Assembly (NCBI GenBank): GCA_029781465.1
Contig: JAKOWQ010000104.1
Location: forward strand, 1 to 25,465
Length of the DNA: 25,465 nucleotides
Reading direction: 5' to 3'
Origin: Pseudomonadota bacterium
GTDB taxonomy: Bacteria; Pseudomonadota; Alphaproteobacteria; Sphingomonadales; Sphingomonadaceae
Shown here: positions 14,678-25,465 of the stretch, in pieces
Layout: each line of letters begins with the position of its first letter
Numbering within the stretch: the first letter of the stretch is position 1
Translations under genes and position numbers: made by a program
The notes under the pieces: generated by a model
The model's database searches: none
Told to the model about the DNA's origin: nothing
The model's input: only the letters and a program-made list of their open reading frames with translations

Positions 14678-15405
14678 GGCTTGCGTGGCCCCTTGCCGAG
14701 CGAGGACAGCACTCCGCGCATGGTCCGCACCTCAAGGTGGTTCCAGCCCGGCTTGGTCAGCATGTTGCGCAAGGTGCGGCGGGTGGCGGCGGTGCGGCTG
14801 GGCGGGCGGAAATAGCCGGTCGGTTCAAGCAGCGCCTCGAACTGGGCAATCATCCCCTCAAGTTCGTCCTGCGGGGCAGGGGGGAGCAGCTCCTCGACCG
14901 TCGGCTGCTCCAGCTCCGCCTGTTTGGACCACTCATAAGCCAGCAGGATCACCGCCTGGGCGAGATTGAGCGATCCGAATTCGGGATTGATCGGCACGGT
15001 CACGATCGCGCGGGCCAGCGCCACATCGTCGGTTTCAAGCCCCGAGCGCTCCGGCCCGAAGACATAGGCCGAGCGGCCCGGTTCGGAATGGACCAGCCGC
15101 GCCGCCTGTTCAGGCGCCAGCACCGGCTTGGTCACTCCGCGCTTGCGTACGGTGGTGGCATAGACATGGGCGCAGTCGGCCACGGCCTCGGCCAGGGTTT
15201 CAAACACTTCGGCCCGTTCCAGCACCACATCCGCCCCGGCCGCGGCCGGACCGGCGCTGGGATTGGGCCAGCCGTCGCGCGGGGACACCAGCCGCATCTC
15301 GGCCAGTCCGAAATTGAGCATCGCCCGCGCTGCCTTGCCGATGTTCTCGCCCAGCTGGGGGCGAACAAGGACGATGACAGGTTTGCGATCAGTTCTTGCC
15401 GGCAT
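14674..15405 (-). CDS. trmJ: SpoU/TrmJ-type tRNA 2'-O-methyltransferase
   Basis: SAM-dependent ribose methylation, in TrmJ at position 32 of tRNAs. 243 residues with the SPOUT knot motifs: LVRPQLGENIGKAARAMLNF (13-32), YVFGPERSGL and PINPEFGSLNLAQAVILLAYEW; the C-terminal helix (about 170-243) is TrmJ-like. The ATG at 15405 overlaps the end of nrdR by 17 bases and has no clear Shine-Dalgarno, so re-initiation after nrdR is likely. Distinction from other RNA methyltransferases of this family (e.g. TrmL) rests on length and the C-terminal extension. Confidence 0.87.
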   Translation of the reverse strand: MPARTDRKPVIVLVRPQLGENIGKAARAMLNFGLAEMRLVSPRDGWPNPSAGPAAAGADVVLERAEVFETLAEAVADCAHVYATTVRKRGVTKPVLAPEQAARLVHSEPGRSAYVFGPERSGLETDDVALARAIVTVPINPEFGSLNLAQAVILLAYEWSKQAELEQPTVEELLPPAPQDELEGMIAQFEALLEPTGYFRPPSRTAATRRTLRNMLTKPGWNHLEVRTMRGVLSSLGKGPRKP

Positions 15406-15850
15406 CGCGAACCGTACTGGCGAATTCCTCGAAGTCCCTCGCTTCGGTGAAATCACGGTAGACGCTGGCAAAGCGGATGTAGGCGACCGAATCGAGCTTG
15501 CGCAGCCCTTCCATCACCATTTCGCCGATCGTCTTGGAGGCGATTTCGCTTTCGCCCAGTGTTTCGATCTGGCGCTGCACCCCGGTGACCAGCTGGTCGA
15601 GCCGCTCCTGCGCCAGGCCGCGCTTGCGGCAGGCGAGTGCGACGGACTGTTCGATCTTGGCGCGATCAAAGGCCTCGCGCTTGTCGTCGCTCTTGACCAC
15701 GGTGATCTCGCGCAGCTGCACCCGCTCGAAGGTGGTGAAGCGTGCGCCGCAGCTATCGCACTGGCGGCGGCGACGGATCGCGGTGTTGTCCTCGGTGGGG
15801 CGCGAATCCTTTACCTGGCTGTCATCATGGGCGCAGAACGGGCAGCGCAC
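15389..15850 (-). CDS. nrdR: Transcriptional repressor NrdR
   Basis: ATP/dATP-sensing repressor of ribonucleotide reductase genes. 153 residues: zinc ribbon with C3, C6, C31 and C34, then an ATP-cone domain (about 49-139) with VVKSDDKREAFDRAKI and KTIGEMVMEGLRKLD. The start is a GTG at 15850, the base directly after the stop of the small upstream gene (TAA then GTG). That abutment, plus the family's fixed M-R/K-C-P-F-C start, fixes the position. Located between a small membrane protein and trmJ in the rpiB-glyA run. No NrdR box was recognised in the window. Confidence 0.97.
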   Translation of the reverse strand: MRCPFCAHDDSQVKDSRPTEDNTAIRRRRQCDSCGARFTTFERVQLREITVVKSDDKREAFDRAKIEQSVALACRKRGLAQERLDQLVTGVQRQIETLGESEIASKTIGEMVMEGLRKLDSVAYIRFASVYRDFTEARDFEEFASTVRDAGKN

Positions 15851-16051
15851 TTAGGGCCGTATCCGTTTGTACAGCGTGAAGCCCGCGCCAACCAGCAGGC
15901 CCAGCGGCCACGAGACCACCGGCAGCACCGCCCCGGCAACCGCGCCGATCGCCGCGCCGGTCAGCACCGGTCCGGTCGAGGGATGCTTCATCCCCTGCTT
16001 GGCCATTCCAACCACTTCGTCCTTGGCATCGCCGATCAGATCATCGCTCAT
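15851..16051 (-). CDS. Small glycine-rich membrane protein, unknown
   Basis: A 66-residue protein: a charged N-terminus (SDDLIGDAKDEVVGMAKQ), one long hydrophobic Gly/Ala/Val segment (about 32-57, probably one or two short helices) and a basic end (YKRIRP). No family recognised. ATG 16051 lies 4 bp after the glyA stop with GGAGG about 11 nt upstream inside the end of glyA; its stop abuts the nrdR GTG. The tight packing on both sides and the strong ribosome site argue that it is real and co-expressed with glyA and nrdR. Confidence 0.75.
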   Translation of the reverse strand: MSDDLIGDAKDEVVGMAKQGMKHPSTGPVLTGAAIGAVAGAVLPVVSWPLGLLVGAGFTLYKRIRP

Positions 16052-16055
16052 CGCA

Positions 16056-17351
<1,296 letters not shown>

Positions 17352-17365
17352 TGGTAGAAAGGCCT

Positions 17366-17803
17366 TCAAATGCTGGGGGATGAGAGCTTGTCGACGCGCG
17401 GGCCGTGGCGGCCGCCACCGAAAGGAGTGGCAAGGAAGGCATCGAGGCAGGCCTTGGCCATGTCGACCCCGGTCAGCCGCGCGCCCATGGCGATGCAGTT
17501 GGCATCGTTGTGCTCGCGCGCCAGCGCCGCGGACAGCGGCTCGGAGACCAGCGCGCAGCGGCAAGCCGGATTGCGGTTGACCGCGATCGAAATGCCGATC
17601 CCCGATCCGCACAGCGCCACCCCGCGCTCGGTCGTGCCATCGGCAACCACCGAGGCCAGCTTGTAGCCATAATCGGGATAGTCCACGCGGTCGGCGGTCT
17701 CCGGGCCAAGATCGGCCACTTCATGGCCCAGGCCGATCAGATACTCGCGCAATTCGGCCTTGAGCTCGACGGCGGCGTGATCGGAAGCGATGGCGATGCG
17801 CAT
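17366..17803 (-). CDS. rpiB: Ribose-5-phosphate isomerase B
   Basis: Interconverts ribose-5-phosphate and ribulose-5-phosphate, supplying PRPP for nucleotide synthesis. 145 residues of the RpiB/LacAB family: SDHAA (7-11), the catalytic cysteine C65 in ALCGSGIG, NK/NR substrate-loop AVNRNPACRCAL and H98 in AREHNDAN. It is the first gene of the rpiB-glyA-nrdR-trmJ run and is divergent from the M28 peptidase across 156 bp. AGGG about 7 nt upstream of the ATG is the only ribosome site seen. Confidence 0.94.
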   Translation of the reverse strand: MRIAIASDHAAVELKAELREYLIGLGHEVADLGPETADRVDYPDYGYKLASVVADGTTERGVALCGSGIGISIAVNRNPACRCALVSEPLSAALAREHNDANCIAMGARLTGVDMAKACLDAFLATPFGGGRHGPRVDKLSSPSI

Positions 17804-17959
17804 GGGCGGCCCTGAACTGGCTGGGGAATCGGTGCGCCCCCCTTAGTCGCGAGCGGCTTGCAATTCCAGTGCGCGCTTGGGCGGGTTCCACAAGCCCGGG
17901 TTTGACATTGTCTGCGGCCGATCCCAGCCTGCGTTCCTGGGCAAGGGTGGAGAACCGGA

Positions 17960-19657
17960 ATGAGGGCTTGGCTGGGATTGGTCACGGCATTGGTATTGGG
18001 CGTCATCCTGGCGATCTTGGCCACTACGCCGCCCGCACCGCGCGATCCGAAGCAGACCCAGGGCCTGTTCGATCTGCCCCGCGCCGAAGCCGATCTGCGG
18101 CGCATCGCCCGCGCGCCGCATCCCACCGGTTCGGCGGAAAACGCGGCGGTCCGGGATTTCCTTGCCGGGGAAATGGCCCGGATCGGCATGGAAGTGAGCA
18201 CGCGCGAGGGCGTTCTTGACGCCAAATCGGCGCAGCGCCTCAACAAGTGGAGTGGGCGCAGCGATCCTCCGGCGCCGACGGTCAATCTGGTCGGGATCCT
18301 GCCGGGTCGCGACCGCACGGCGCCCGCGGTTCTGCTGATGGCGCATCACGATTCGGTCTGGGGTTCGCCGGGGGCGAGCGATGACGGGGCAGGGGTGGTC
18401 ACCGCGCTCGAGGTAGCCCGGCAGGTCGCCACCAAGGGACCGCCCCGGCGCGACCTGATCGTGCTGCTTACCGATGGCGAAGAATTGGGGCTGCAAGGCG
18501 CGGCGCAGTTCTTTGCCGGTGATCCGCTGCTTGGGCATATCGGCGCGGTGATCAACATGGAGGCGCGCGGCGGGGGCGGGCGGACCACCCTGTTCCAGAC
18601 CTCGGCGGGCAACGGCGAGGCGGTGACGGCCTATGCCCGCGCGGTGCGTCGCCCCGGCGGATCCTCGCTGGCGGCCTACATCTATTCGGTCCTGCCCAAC
18701 GACACCGACCTGACCCCGGCGCTCAAGGGCGACTGGGCGGCGTGGAATTTCGCCTTCATCGGCCGTCCGGGGCTCTACCATTCGCCCAAGGCCACCCCCG
18801 AAGCGCTCGATCGGGGCGCGTTGCAGGACATGGGCTGGCAGGTATCCGAACTGACCCAGGCGCTGCTCGCCGCGCCGGAGCTGCCCGGCAAAGCCCCCGA
18901 TGTGGTGTTCTTCGACCTGTTCGGAATGCTGCTGTTGTCATGGCCGGCCTGGCTCGGTTGGGGGATGCTGGGTCTGGCGGCGGGCGCCCTGGTGCTGGCG
19001 GCGAGCCCTGAGCGCAATCTGCGCGCGCTCGGCGACGGAGCGGGGCGGATGGCTGCGCTGATCGTGCTGGCGGCGGCGATGCTGTTTGCGCTCAATCTGG
19101 CTTCGGGTGCGGGCAAGGGGGCCAATTACTACGACCGGCTGGCGGCAATTCCCTTGCTCGAGGTGATGGCCCTGCTCGCCGCGCTCGGCTGCTTCATGCT
19201 GGTTCTGGGCAAGGGCCTCGCCGGAGCGGCCCGGCAGGCCGGAGCCGCGCTGCCGCTGCTGGTCATTGCTGCGGCGATGCAGGGGATTGCGCCCACTGCC
19301 GCCTATGTTGCGGTGGTGCCGGTCTTGATCGGAGCCGTGGCGCTGGTCCTCGGGCAGATGCCTGCCAAGCCCACTGCAACCCTGGCTTGCGCCGCGCTGG
19401 CAGGGCCGATCGTTGGCTACCAACTCGCGCTGGGTCACCAGCTGATGCAGGGGGTGGGGCCAACATTGCCCTCGGCAGCCGCGCTCCCGCTCGCGCTTGG
19501 CGCACTGGCTGTGTTGCCACTATGGCCGGGAGCCAGCAGGCGCACCGCACGCCTCACCGGACTGGCGCTGCTCGGTGCCGCGCTGGCGGTCGCCCTGTGG
19601 GTGCGTCTCGATCCCATGGCCGATACGGTGGCGGTCTATTCCCTTGCCAGGGGGTGA
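17960..19657 (+). CDS. M28 zinc metallopeptidase with polytopic membrane C-terminus
   Basis: Membrane-anchored aminopeptidase-type enzyme. 565 residues: an N-terminal signal anchor (about 4-22), an M28 domain (about 40-300) with all zinc and catalytic residues (H129 and D131 in HHD, D141 in SDDGAG, E174/E175 in DGEELG, E201 in NMEARG, H274 in YHSP), then about seven hydrophobic segments (about 312-560). This layout is like ER metallopeptidase 1 (ERMP1/Fxna). The catalytic domain should face the periplasm. The ATG has GGTGGAG 6-7 nt upstream. A TTGACA at 17902-17907 may be its -35, but no good -10 follows. A terminator starts 6 bp after the stop. Confidence 0.9.
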   Translation: MRAWLGLVTALVLGVILAILATTPPAPRDPKQTQGLFDLPRAEADLRRIARAPHPTGSAENAAVRDFLAGEMARIGMEVSTREGVLDAKSAQRLNKWSGRSDPPAPTVNLVGILPGRDRTAPAVLLMAHHDSVWGSPGASDDGAGVVTALEVARQVATKGPPRRDLIVLLTDGEELGLQGAAQFFAGDPLLGHIGAVINMEARGGGGRTTLFQTSAGNGEAVTAYARAVRRPGGSSLAAYIYSVLPNDTDLTPALKGDWAAWNFAFIGRPGLYHSPKATPEALDRGALQDMGWQVSELTQALLAAPELPGKAPDVVFFDLFGMLLLSWPAWLGWGMLGLAAGALVLAASPERNLRALGDGAGRMAALIVLAAAMLFALNLASGAGKGANYYDRLAAIPLLEVMALLAALGCFMLVLGKGLAGAARQAGAALPLLVIAAAMQGIAPTAAYVAVVPVLIGAVALVLGQMPAKPTATLACAALAGPIVGYQLALGHQLMQGVGPTLPSAAALPLALGALAVLPLWPGASRRTARLTGLALLGAALAVALWVRLDPMADTVAVYSLARG

Positions 19658-19663
19658 TACGAA

Positions 19664-19687
19664 AAGGCCCCGCCGAAGCGGGGCCTT
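19664..19687. terminator. Bidirectional intrinsic terminator between M28 peptidase and rpoD
   Basis: A perfect 10-bp stem AAGGCCCCGC/GCGGGGCCTT with a CGAA loop lies between two converging genes. On the minus strand it is followed by TTTT, so it best serves rpoD; on the plus strand the T-run is only two bases. Confidence 0.85.
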
Positions 19688-19693
19688 GCCGAA

Positions 19694-21714
<2,021 letters not shown>

Positions 21715-21718
<4 letters not shown>

Positions 21719-23574
21719 TCCGCCGTTGTTGAGGGCGCCGCCCCGGAAGGGCCGCCGCTACGCGCCGAGGCCATTTGCCGCAAGCGCGCATCGAATTCCA
21801 GTTTTCTCTTCAGCAGCCGCTGCTGCTCGGCATAGGCCCCATCCGAAAGGTCGCGTTCGAAGCGTGCCGTTGCCTCGGCCAGCGCCGCATCGAGCGCGGG
21901 CCGTTCGACCAGCAGACCCACAGCCTGGGCCAGATCGGCGCGGGCCTGGTCTTCGGGCACGCCATCGGCCAGAAAGCCGAAACGCAGCGCGGCATATTCT
22001 TCGGGACCCGGGGCTGCCAGACCCCGAGCGGCCAATATGGTGCCAAGTGCTTCGGTTTCAAGCACCACGCCGCCGTCTTGCGCATCGATCAGCACCGCAA
22101 AGCGCGGATCGGCAAGCCCGGCGCGGATCAGCGCATCGCCGTGACGGGCGATTTCGGCGGGATAGCGCAGCAATCCCGCGACAATTGCCGCCGAAAGCGC
22201 ATCGCGATTGCCGGTGTGGCGGCGCAACCGGGCCAGGTTCGCGGGATTGCCGCGCGGCGCGGGCAAGCCGCCGCGCCCGGCGGGCCGCCATTCGCGCGGC
22301 TCACGCGGCGGAAAGGCAAAGGCCGAGAACCGTTCCATCAGCTCGCGCCGGTAGAGCGCCTTGATATCGCCATCGGCGATCGTCTCGACATGCGCCATGA
22401 GACGGGCCTTGAGCCCCGCCTTGTCCTCGGGCGTGGCGAGGGGGAGGGCATCGCGCTCGTTCTCCCACAGCACCTCGATCAGCGGGCGCGCCGCGCCCAG
22501 CAGCGTCTCCATCGCCTGAACCCCATCGCGCCTCAGCAGATCGTCGGGGTCCATTCCGGTGGGCAGGCGCACGATTCGCAGCGAATGCGCCGGGCGCAGC
22601 AGCGGCAGCGCCCGGGCGATCGCGCGCTGCGCAGCGCGCTGCCCGGCGGCATCGCCATCAAAGCAGAGGATCGGGGTCTCGACCATTCGCCACAGCATCT
22701 CGAGCTGGCGTTCGGTCAGCGCGGTGCCCATCGGTGCCACCGCATCGGCAATCCCGGCGGCGGCAAGCGCGACCACGTCCATCTGCCCTTCGACCACCAC
22801 GATCCGCCCGCTCTGGCGCGATGCCGGGCCGGCGCGGTGCAGGTTGAACAGGGTTCGCCCCTTGTCGAACAGCGGAGTATCGGGCGAATTGATGTATTTG
22901 GGCGCGTCCTTCTTCTCGGCATCGAGAATTCGCGCCGCAAACCCGATTACCCGTCCGCGCGCATCGTGGATCGGGATCGTCAGCCGGTCGCGAAAGCGGT
23001 CATAGGGTTCCTTGTCATCGACGGCGATGCGCAACCCGGCCTCGATCAGCATGGCCTCTGGATATTTCGCCAATGCCGATTTCAGTGCCTGCCGTCCGCC
23101 CGGCGCATAGCCAAAGCCGAATCGCTCCAGCGTGTGGGCATCGAACCGCCGCGAACCGAGGTAGGCCCGCGCCTTTGCGGCTTCGTCCGCATCGAGCCGG
23201 GCGCGGTAGAAATCCTGCGCGGCGCTCAGCACATCGTGCAGCCCCGCCTGCTGTTCGGCCCGCTGCGCCGCGCGCGGATCGGGGGCGGGGACTTCCATCC
23301 CGGCCTCGGCGGCCAGTTCCTTGACCGCATCCATGAACGAAAGCCCGCGCTGGTCGGTCATCCAGCGGATCGCATCGCCGTGCGCCCCGCAGCCGAAGCA
23401 ATGGTAGAACCCCTTCTGGTCGTTGACCGTGAAGCTGGGGCTCTTTTCGTTGTGGAACGGGCAGCAGGCCTTGAATTCGTGGCCCGCCTTGGTCAGCCGC
23501 GTGGTGCGGCCGATCACGCTGGACAGCGTGATGCGCGCGCGCAGTTCGTCAAGCCATTGCGGGGAAAGTGCCAC
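21715..23574 (-). CDS. dnaG: DNA primase
   Basis: Makes RNA primers for replication. 619 residues: N-terminal CHC2 zinc finger (C38, H41, C59, C62), a primase core with TOPRIM motifs VVVEGQMDVV and CFDGDAAG, and a C-terminal helical domain for DnaB contact with a Gly/Pro-rich linker (around 430-450). The start is a GTG at 23574, fixed by the conserved N-terminus (LSPQWLDELRARI); no strong Shine-Dalgarno is seen. It is the first gene of the dnaG-rpoD pair, equivalent to the end of the macromolecular synthesis operon of other bacteria; rpsU is not adjacent here. Confidence 0.97.
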
Positions 23575-23798
23575 GGCTCATTCTAGCCGCAGTCGCCGGT
23601 CGGCTCAACCGGGGGCGGGGCGATATGCTCAGGCCCGATCCAAGGCCCGGATTCCGTAGCGTCGAATTATGCTTTGCAATTCGTGAAAACCGGCTAGTTT
23701 CCGCTCCGGGTCGCAGGGGGGCGGCCGGGAACACAACACCTGAACCAAGGAACAACCTGAAAAGCAAAGGCACGCCCCCGCAAGCAGGAGGGAATAAG

Positions 23799-24140
23799 AT
23801 GCTGAACAAGGTTAGCTCGCTGGCGCGGGCACTTTCGGTTGTGGTGGCGGTGATCGCCGGTTTCATGCCCGGGCTTGGCTTCGATGCCGCCTTGGTGATT
23901 GTCGTGCTCAGCCTGATATCGGGCCTGTCTATGCCCACCGACCGAATGACCGGATCGGGCGTTGCCGCTCTGGCTCTGCCGGTGGTCGGCGGTGCGCTGG
24001 GCCACCTTCCCGCAGTCGGGGAACAGCTCAACGCGGTGGCCGGAAACCTGGCGCTGGGCGTGGCGAGCGCGCTGGGCAGCGCGATCGCGATCTACCTTTT
24101 CAACATGGTCAAGGGTGATCTGATGGGCCTCGGCAAGTAA
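23799..24140 (+). CDS. Small hydrophobic protein, unknown
   Basis: A 113-residue protein with three hydrophobic segments (about 9-40, 52-68 and 80-102) rich in Gly, Ala and Val, and a short basic end with MVKGDLMGLGK. No family recognised. Its reality is supported by the strong AGGAGGG site 6 nt before ATG 23799, GC-rich third positions, and a perfect terminator 20 bp after the stop. It is transcribed away from dnaG across 224 bp, which contain no other gene; TTGCAA (23674-23679) with TAGTTT (23695-23700) is the best but poor promoter candidate. The longer open frame upstream has no ribosome site. Confidence 0.75.
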   Translation: MLNKVSSLARALSVVVAVIAGFMPGLGFDAALVIVVLSLISGLSMPTDRMTGSGVAALALPVVGGALGHLPAVGEQLNAVAGNLALGVASALGSAIAIYLFNMVKGDLMGLGK

Positions 24141-24160
24141 GCCGCAGCCGATCGCACTGG

Positions 24161-24189
24161 AAGCCCGCCGGGGAAACCCGGCGGGCTTT
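24161..24189. terminator. Bidirectional intrinsic terminator
   Basis: A perfect 12-bp stem AAGCCCGCCGGG/CCCGGCGGGCTT with a GAAA tetraloop, followed by TTTC on the plus strand. It separates the convergent unknown membrane gene (stop 24140) and the YqeY gene (stop 24195). Confidence 0.88.
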
Positions 24190-24194
24190 CGCAT

Positions 24195-24647
24195 TCAGGA
24201 CAGCGCCGCCTTGACCAGGCCCGAGGCCTTGCCCATGTCGAGCTGGCTGCCGTGGCGCGCCTTGAGCTCGGCGATCACCCGACCCATGTCCTTCATGCTG
24301 CTCGCGCCCAGCTCGGCCTTGATCGCCTCGATCGCGGCGCGGGTCTCGTCCTCGCCCATCTGCTGGGGCATGAAGGCCTCGATCACCGCCAGCTCGGCCT
24401 GTTCGACATCGGCCAGTTCCTGGCGCCCGCCCTGCTCGTAGAGCGCGATCGATTCGCGGCGCTGCTTGGCCATCTTCTGCAGCACGTCGACCACCACCAC
24501 GTCGTCGTCGGGCACGCTCGATGCGGTGCGCAGTTCGATGTCCTTGTCCTTGAGCTTGGCCAGGATCAGGCGGACGGCGGCAAGACGCGGCTTGTCGCCC
24601 GCCTTCATCGCCTCGATCTGGGCGGCCTTGATGGTATCGCGAAGCAT
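24195..24647 (-). CDS. GatB/YqeY domain-containing protein
   Basis: A 150-residue helical protein of the YqeY family, related to the tail domain of GatB in the tRNA amidotransferase; a stand-alone role is unproven. Visible features are the N-terminal DTIKAAQIEAMKAGDK, KQRRESIALYEQGGRQELA (63-81) and the C-terminal MGKASGLVKAAL, where the K/G-x-x-S-x-x-V-K pattern resembles the tRNA-binding tail. ATG 24647 has a GAGAG-type ribosome site. Location between carA and dnaG-rpoD is common in alphaproteobacteria. The 136-bp gap to carA must hold divergent promoters. Confidence 0.93.
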   Translation of the reverse strand: MLRDTIKAAQIEAMKAGDKPRLAAVRLILAKLKDKDIELRTASSVPDDDVVVVDVLQKMAKQRRESIALYEQGGRQELADVEQAELAVIEAFMPQQMGEDETRAAIEAIKAELGASSMKDMGRVIAELKARHGSQLDMGKASGLVKAALS

Positions 24648-24783
24648 GGTTTCTCTCTGTATTGGGGATAGAACCCGCCTAGACGGAAATTTCGGCTTTT
24701 CAAAGGTTGACCTTGCGGGGCGGGGTCTCTAGCGGCGGTGCCTTAGCGACATTGCTGGAAACCTGTTAAACGGAGCGCCCCAC

Positions 24784-25465
24784 ATGGCCGACGCCGCCCC
24801 TTCGCTTGCGCCGCAACCCGCGGGCGCAACCGGAGTCCTCGTGCTTGCCGATGGCCATGTGGCCTGGGGCCGCGGCTTTGGCGCGGTGGGCGAAGCGGTG
24901 GGAGAGGTCTGTTTCAACACCGCGATGACCGGCTATGAAGAAGTGATGACCGATCCGAGCTATGCCGCGCAGATCGTCACCTTCACCTTTCCTCACATCG
25001 GCAATGTCGGAGTCAACACCGAAGACCTTGAAAGCCATGTCGAAGGTGCGGTTGGCTGCGTGGTGCGCGAAGACGTGACCGCACCGAGCAATTTCCGTTC
25101 CGAAGGCGATTTTTCCGAGTGGCTGGCCAGGCTGGGCAAGATCGGGCTGGCGGGCGTCGATACCCGCGCGCTGACCCGCCGCATCCGCCTGTCGGGCGCG
25201 CCCAACGCGGTGATCGCGCATCATCCCGACGGCAAGTTCGACATTCCCGCGCTGGTCAAGCGCGCGCGCGACTGGCCGGGGCTGGAAGGGATGGACCTCG
25301 CCAAGGTCGTCACCCGCCGCGAGGTGGAGGAGTGGCAGGGCGGCACCTGGACGCTGGGCAAGGGCTATGCCCGCTCGCCCCACAGCCCCAGGCCGCATGT
25401 CGTCGCAATGGACTTCGGCGCCAAGGACAACATCTTCCGCAATCTGGTCAAGGCCGGGGCGCAGG
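24784..25465 (+). CDS. carA: Carbamoyl-phosphate synthase small subunit (3' truncated)
   Basis: Glutaminase subunit supplying ammonia to CarB for arginine and pyrimidine synthesis. About 227 residues are in the window: the whole N-terminal CPSase domain with CFNTAMTGYEEVMTDPSY (43-60), FPHIGNVGVN and a GVDTRALTRRIR segment, and the beginning of the class-I glutaminase domain (VVAMDFGAKDNI, from about 207). The catalytic Cys-His-Glu lie beyond the edge. ATG 24784 has GGAG 8 nt upstream. TTGACC at 24707-24712 may be a -35, but no convincing -10 follows. Confidence 0.96.
   Translation, partial: MADAAPSLAPQPAGATGVLVLADGHVAWGRGFGAVGEAVGEVCFNTAMTGYEEVMTDPSYAAQIVTFTFPHIGNVGVNTEDLESHVEGAVGCVVREDVTAPSNFRSEGDFSEWLARLGKIGLAGVDTRALTRRIRLSGAPNAVIAHHPDGKFDIPALVKRARDWPGLEGMDLAKVVTRREVEEWQGGTWTLGKGYARSPHSPRPHVVAMDFGAKDNIFRNLVKAGAQ

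Noticed and set aside
21775..23586. 603-codon open frame on + opposite dnaG
   Set aside because: Antisense shadow of a certain gene, for the same base-composition reason.
24648..24783. carA leader attenuator or riboswitch
   Set aside because: Only 136 bp shared by two divergent genes; no leader peptide, terminator/antiterminator pair or known riboswitch core seen.

Overview
This window is GC-rich chromosomal DNA with a housekeeping layout typical of an alphaproteobacterium, most likely a sphingomonad (Novosphingobium/Erythrobacter-like). The support is an alphaproteobacterial-type ribosomal protein S4, a COQ4-family ubiquinone protein, the order YqeY/dnaG/rpoD next to carA, strong third-position GC bias, and a palindromic repeat of a kind common in sphingomonad genomes. 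The taxonomic call comes from sequence character, not from a database search. No transposase, phage gene, CRISPR array, rRNA or tRNA was seen, and no gene-free stretch exceeds 300 bp (the longest is about 224 bp).

Layout. 1-833: COQ4-family protein on +, whose 5' end probably lies outside the window. 838-5288 (minus): a DUF2177 membrane protein and a YdjM-like membrane protein, then purL, then a REP-like hairpin, then a DUF3052 protein overlapping a nitroreductase-fold flavoprotein that carries the signature lid residues of iodotyrosine deiodinases. 5351-8853 (plus): xseB, a short-chain prenyl diphosphate synthase (ispA-like) and coaD in tight succession, followed by an exported cyclophilin and queA. 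8850-11985: an accessory block of a TetR regulator (minus), a divergent carotenoid/stilbene oxygenase, a flavodoxin-fold quinone oxidoreductase and a single-domain globin. 11996-13123: tgt. The accessory block therefore separates two genes of the queuosine pathway (queA, tgt) that are often adjacent. 13120-17803 (minus): a PnbA-like nitroreductase, rpsD with its own terminator and a long leader, and a compact run rpiB-glyA-small membrane protein-nrdR-trmJ. 17960-19657 (plus): an M28 metallopeptidase with a polytopic membrane tail. 19694-23574 (minus): dnaG-rpoD, coupled by a 4-base overlap. 23799-24140 (plus): a small unknown hydrophobic protein. 24195-24647 (minus): YqeY. 24784-end (plus): carA, truncated by the window edge.

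Most of the window is core information processing (replication priming, sigma-70, S4, tRNA modification) and nucleotide, one-carbon, CoA and isoprenoid metabolism. The likeliest places for less-described biology are the TetR-oxygenase-oxidoreductase-globin block, which has a clear perfect-arm operator overlapping a promoter -10, and the deiodinase-like flavoprotein. Smaller points are the structured rpsD leader, convergent gene pairs sharing stop-codon bases, and the orphan membrane protein between dnaG and the YqeY gene.
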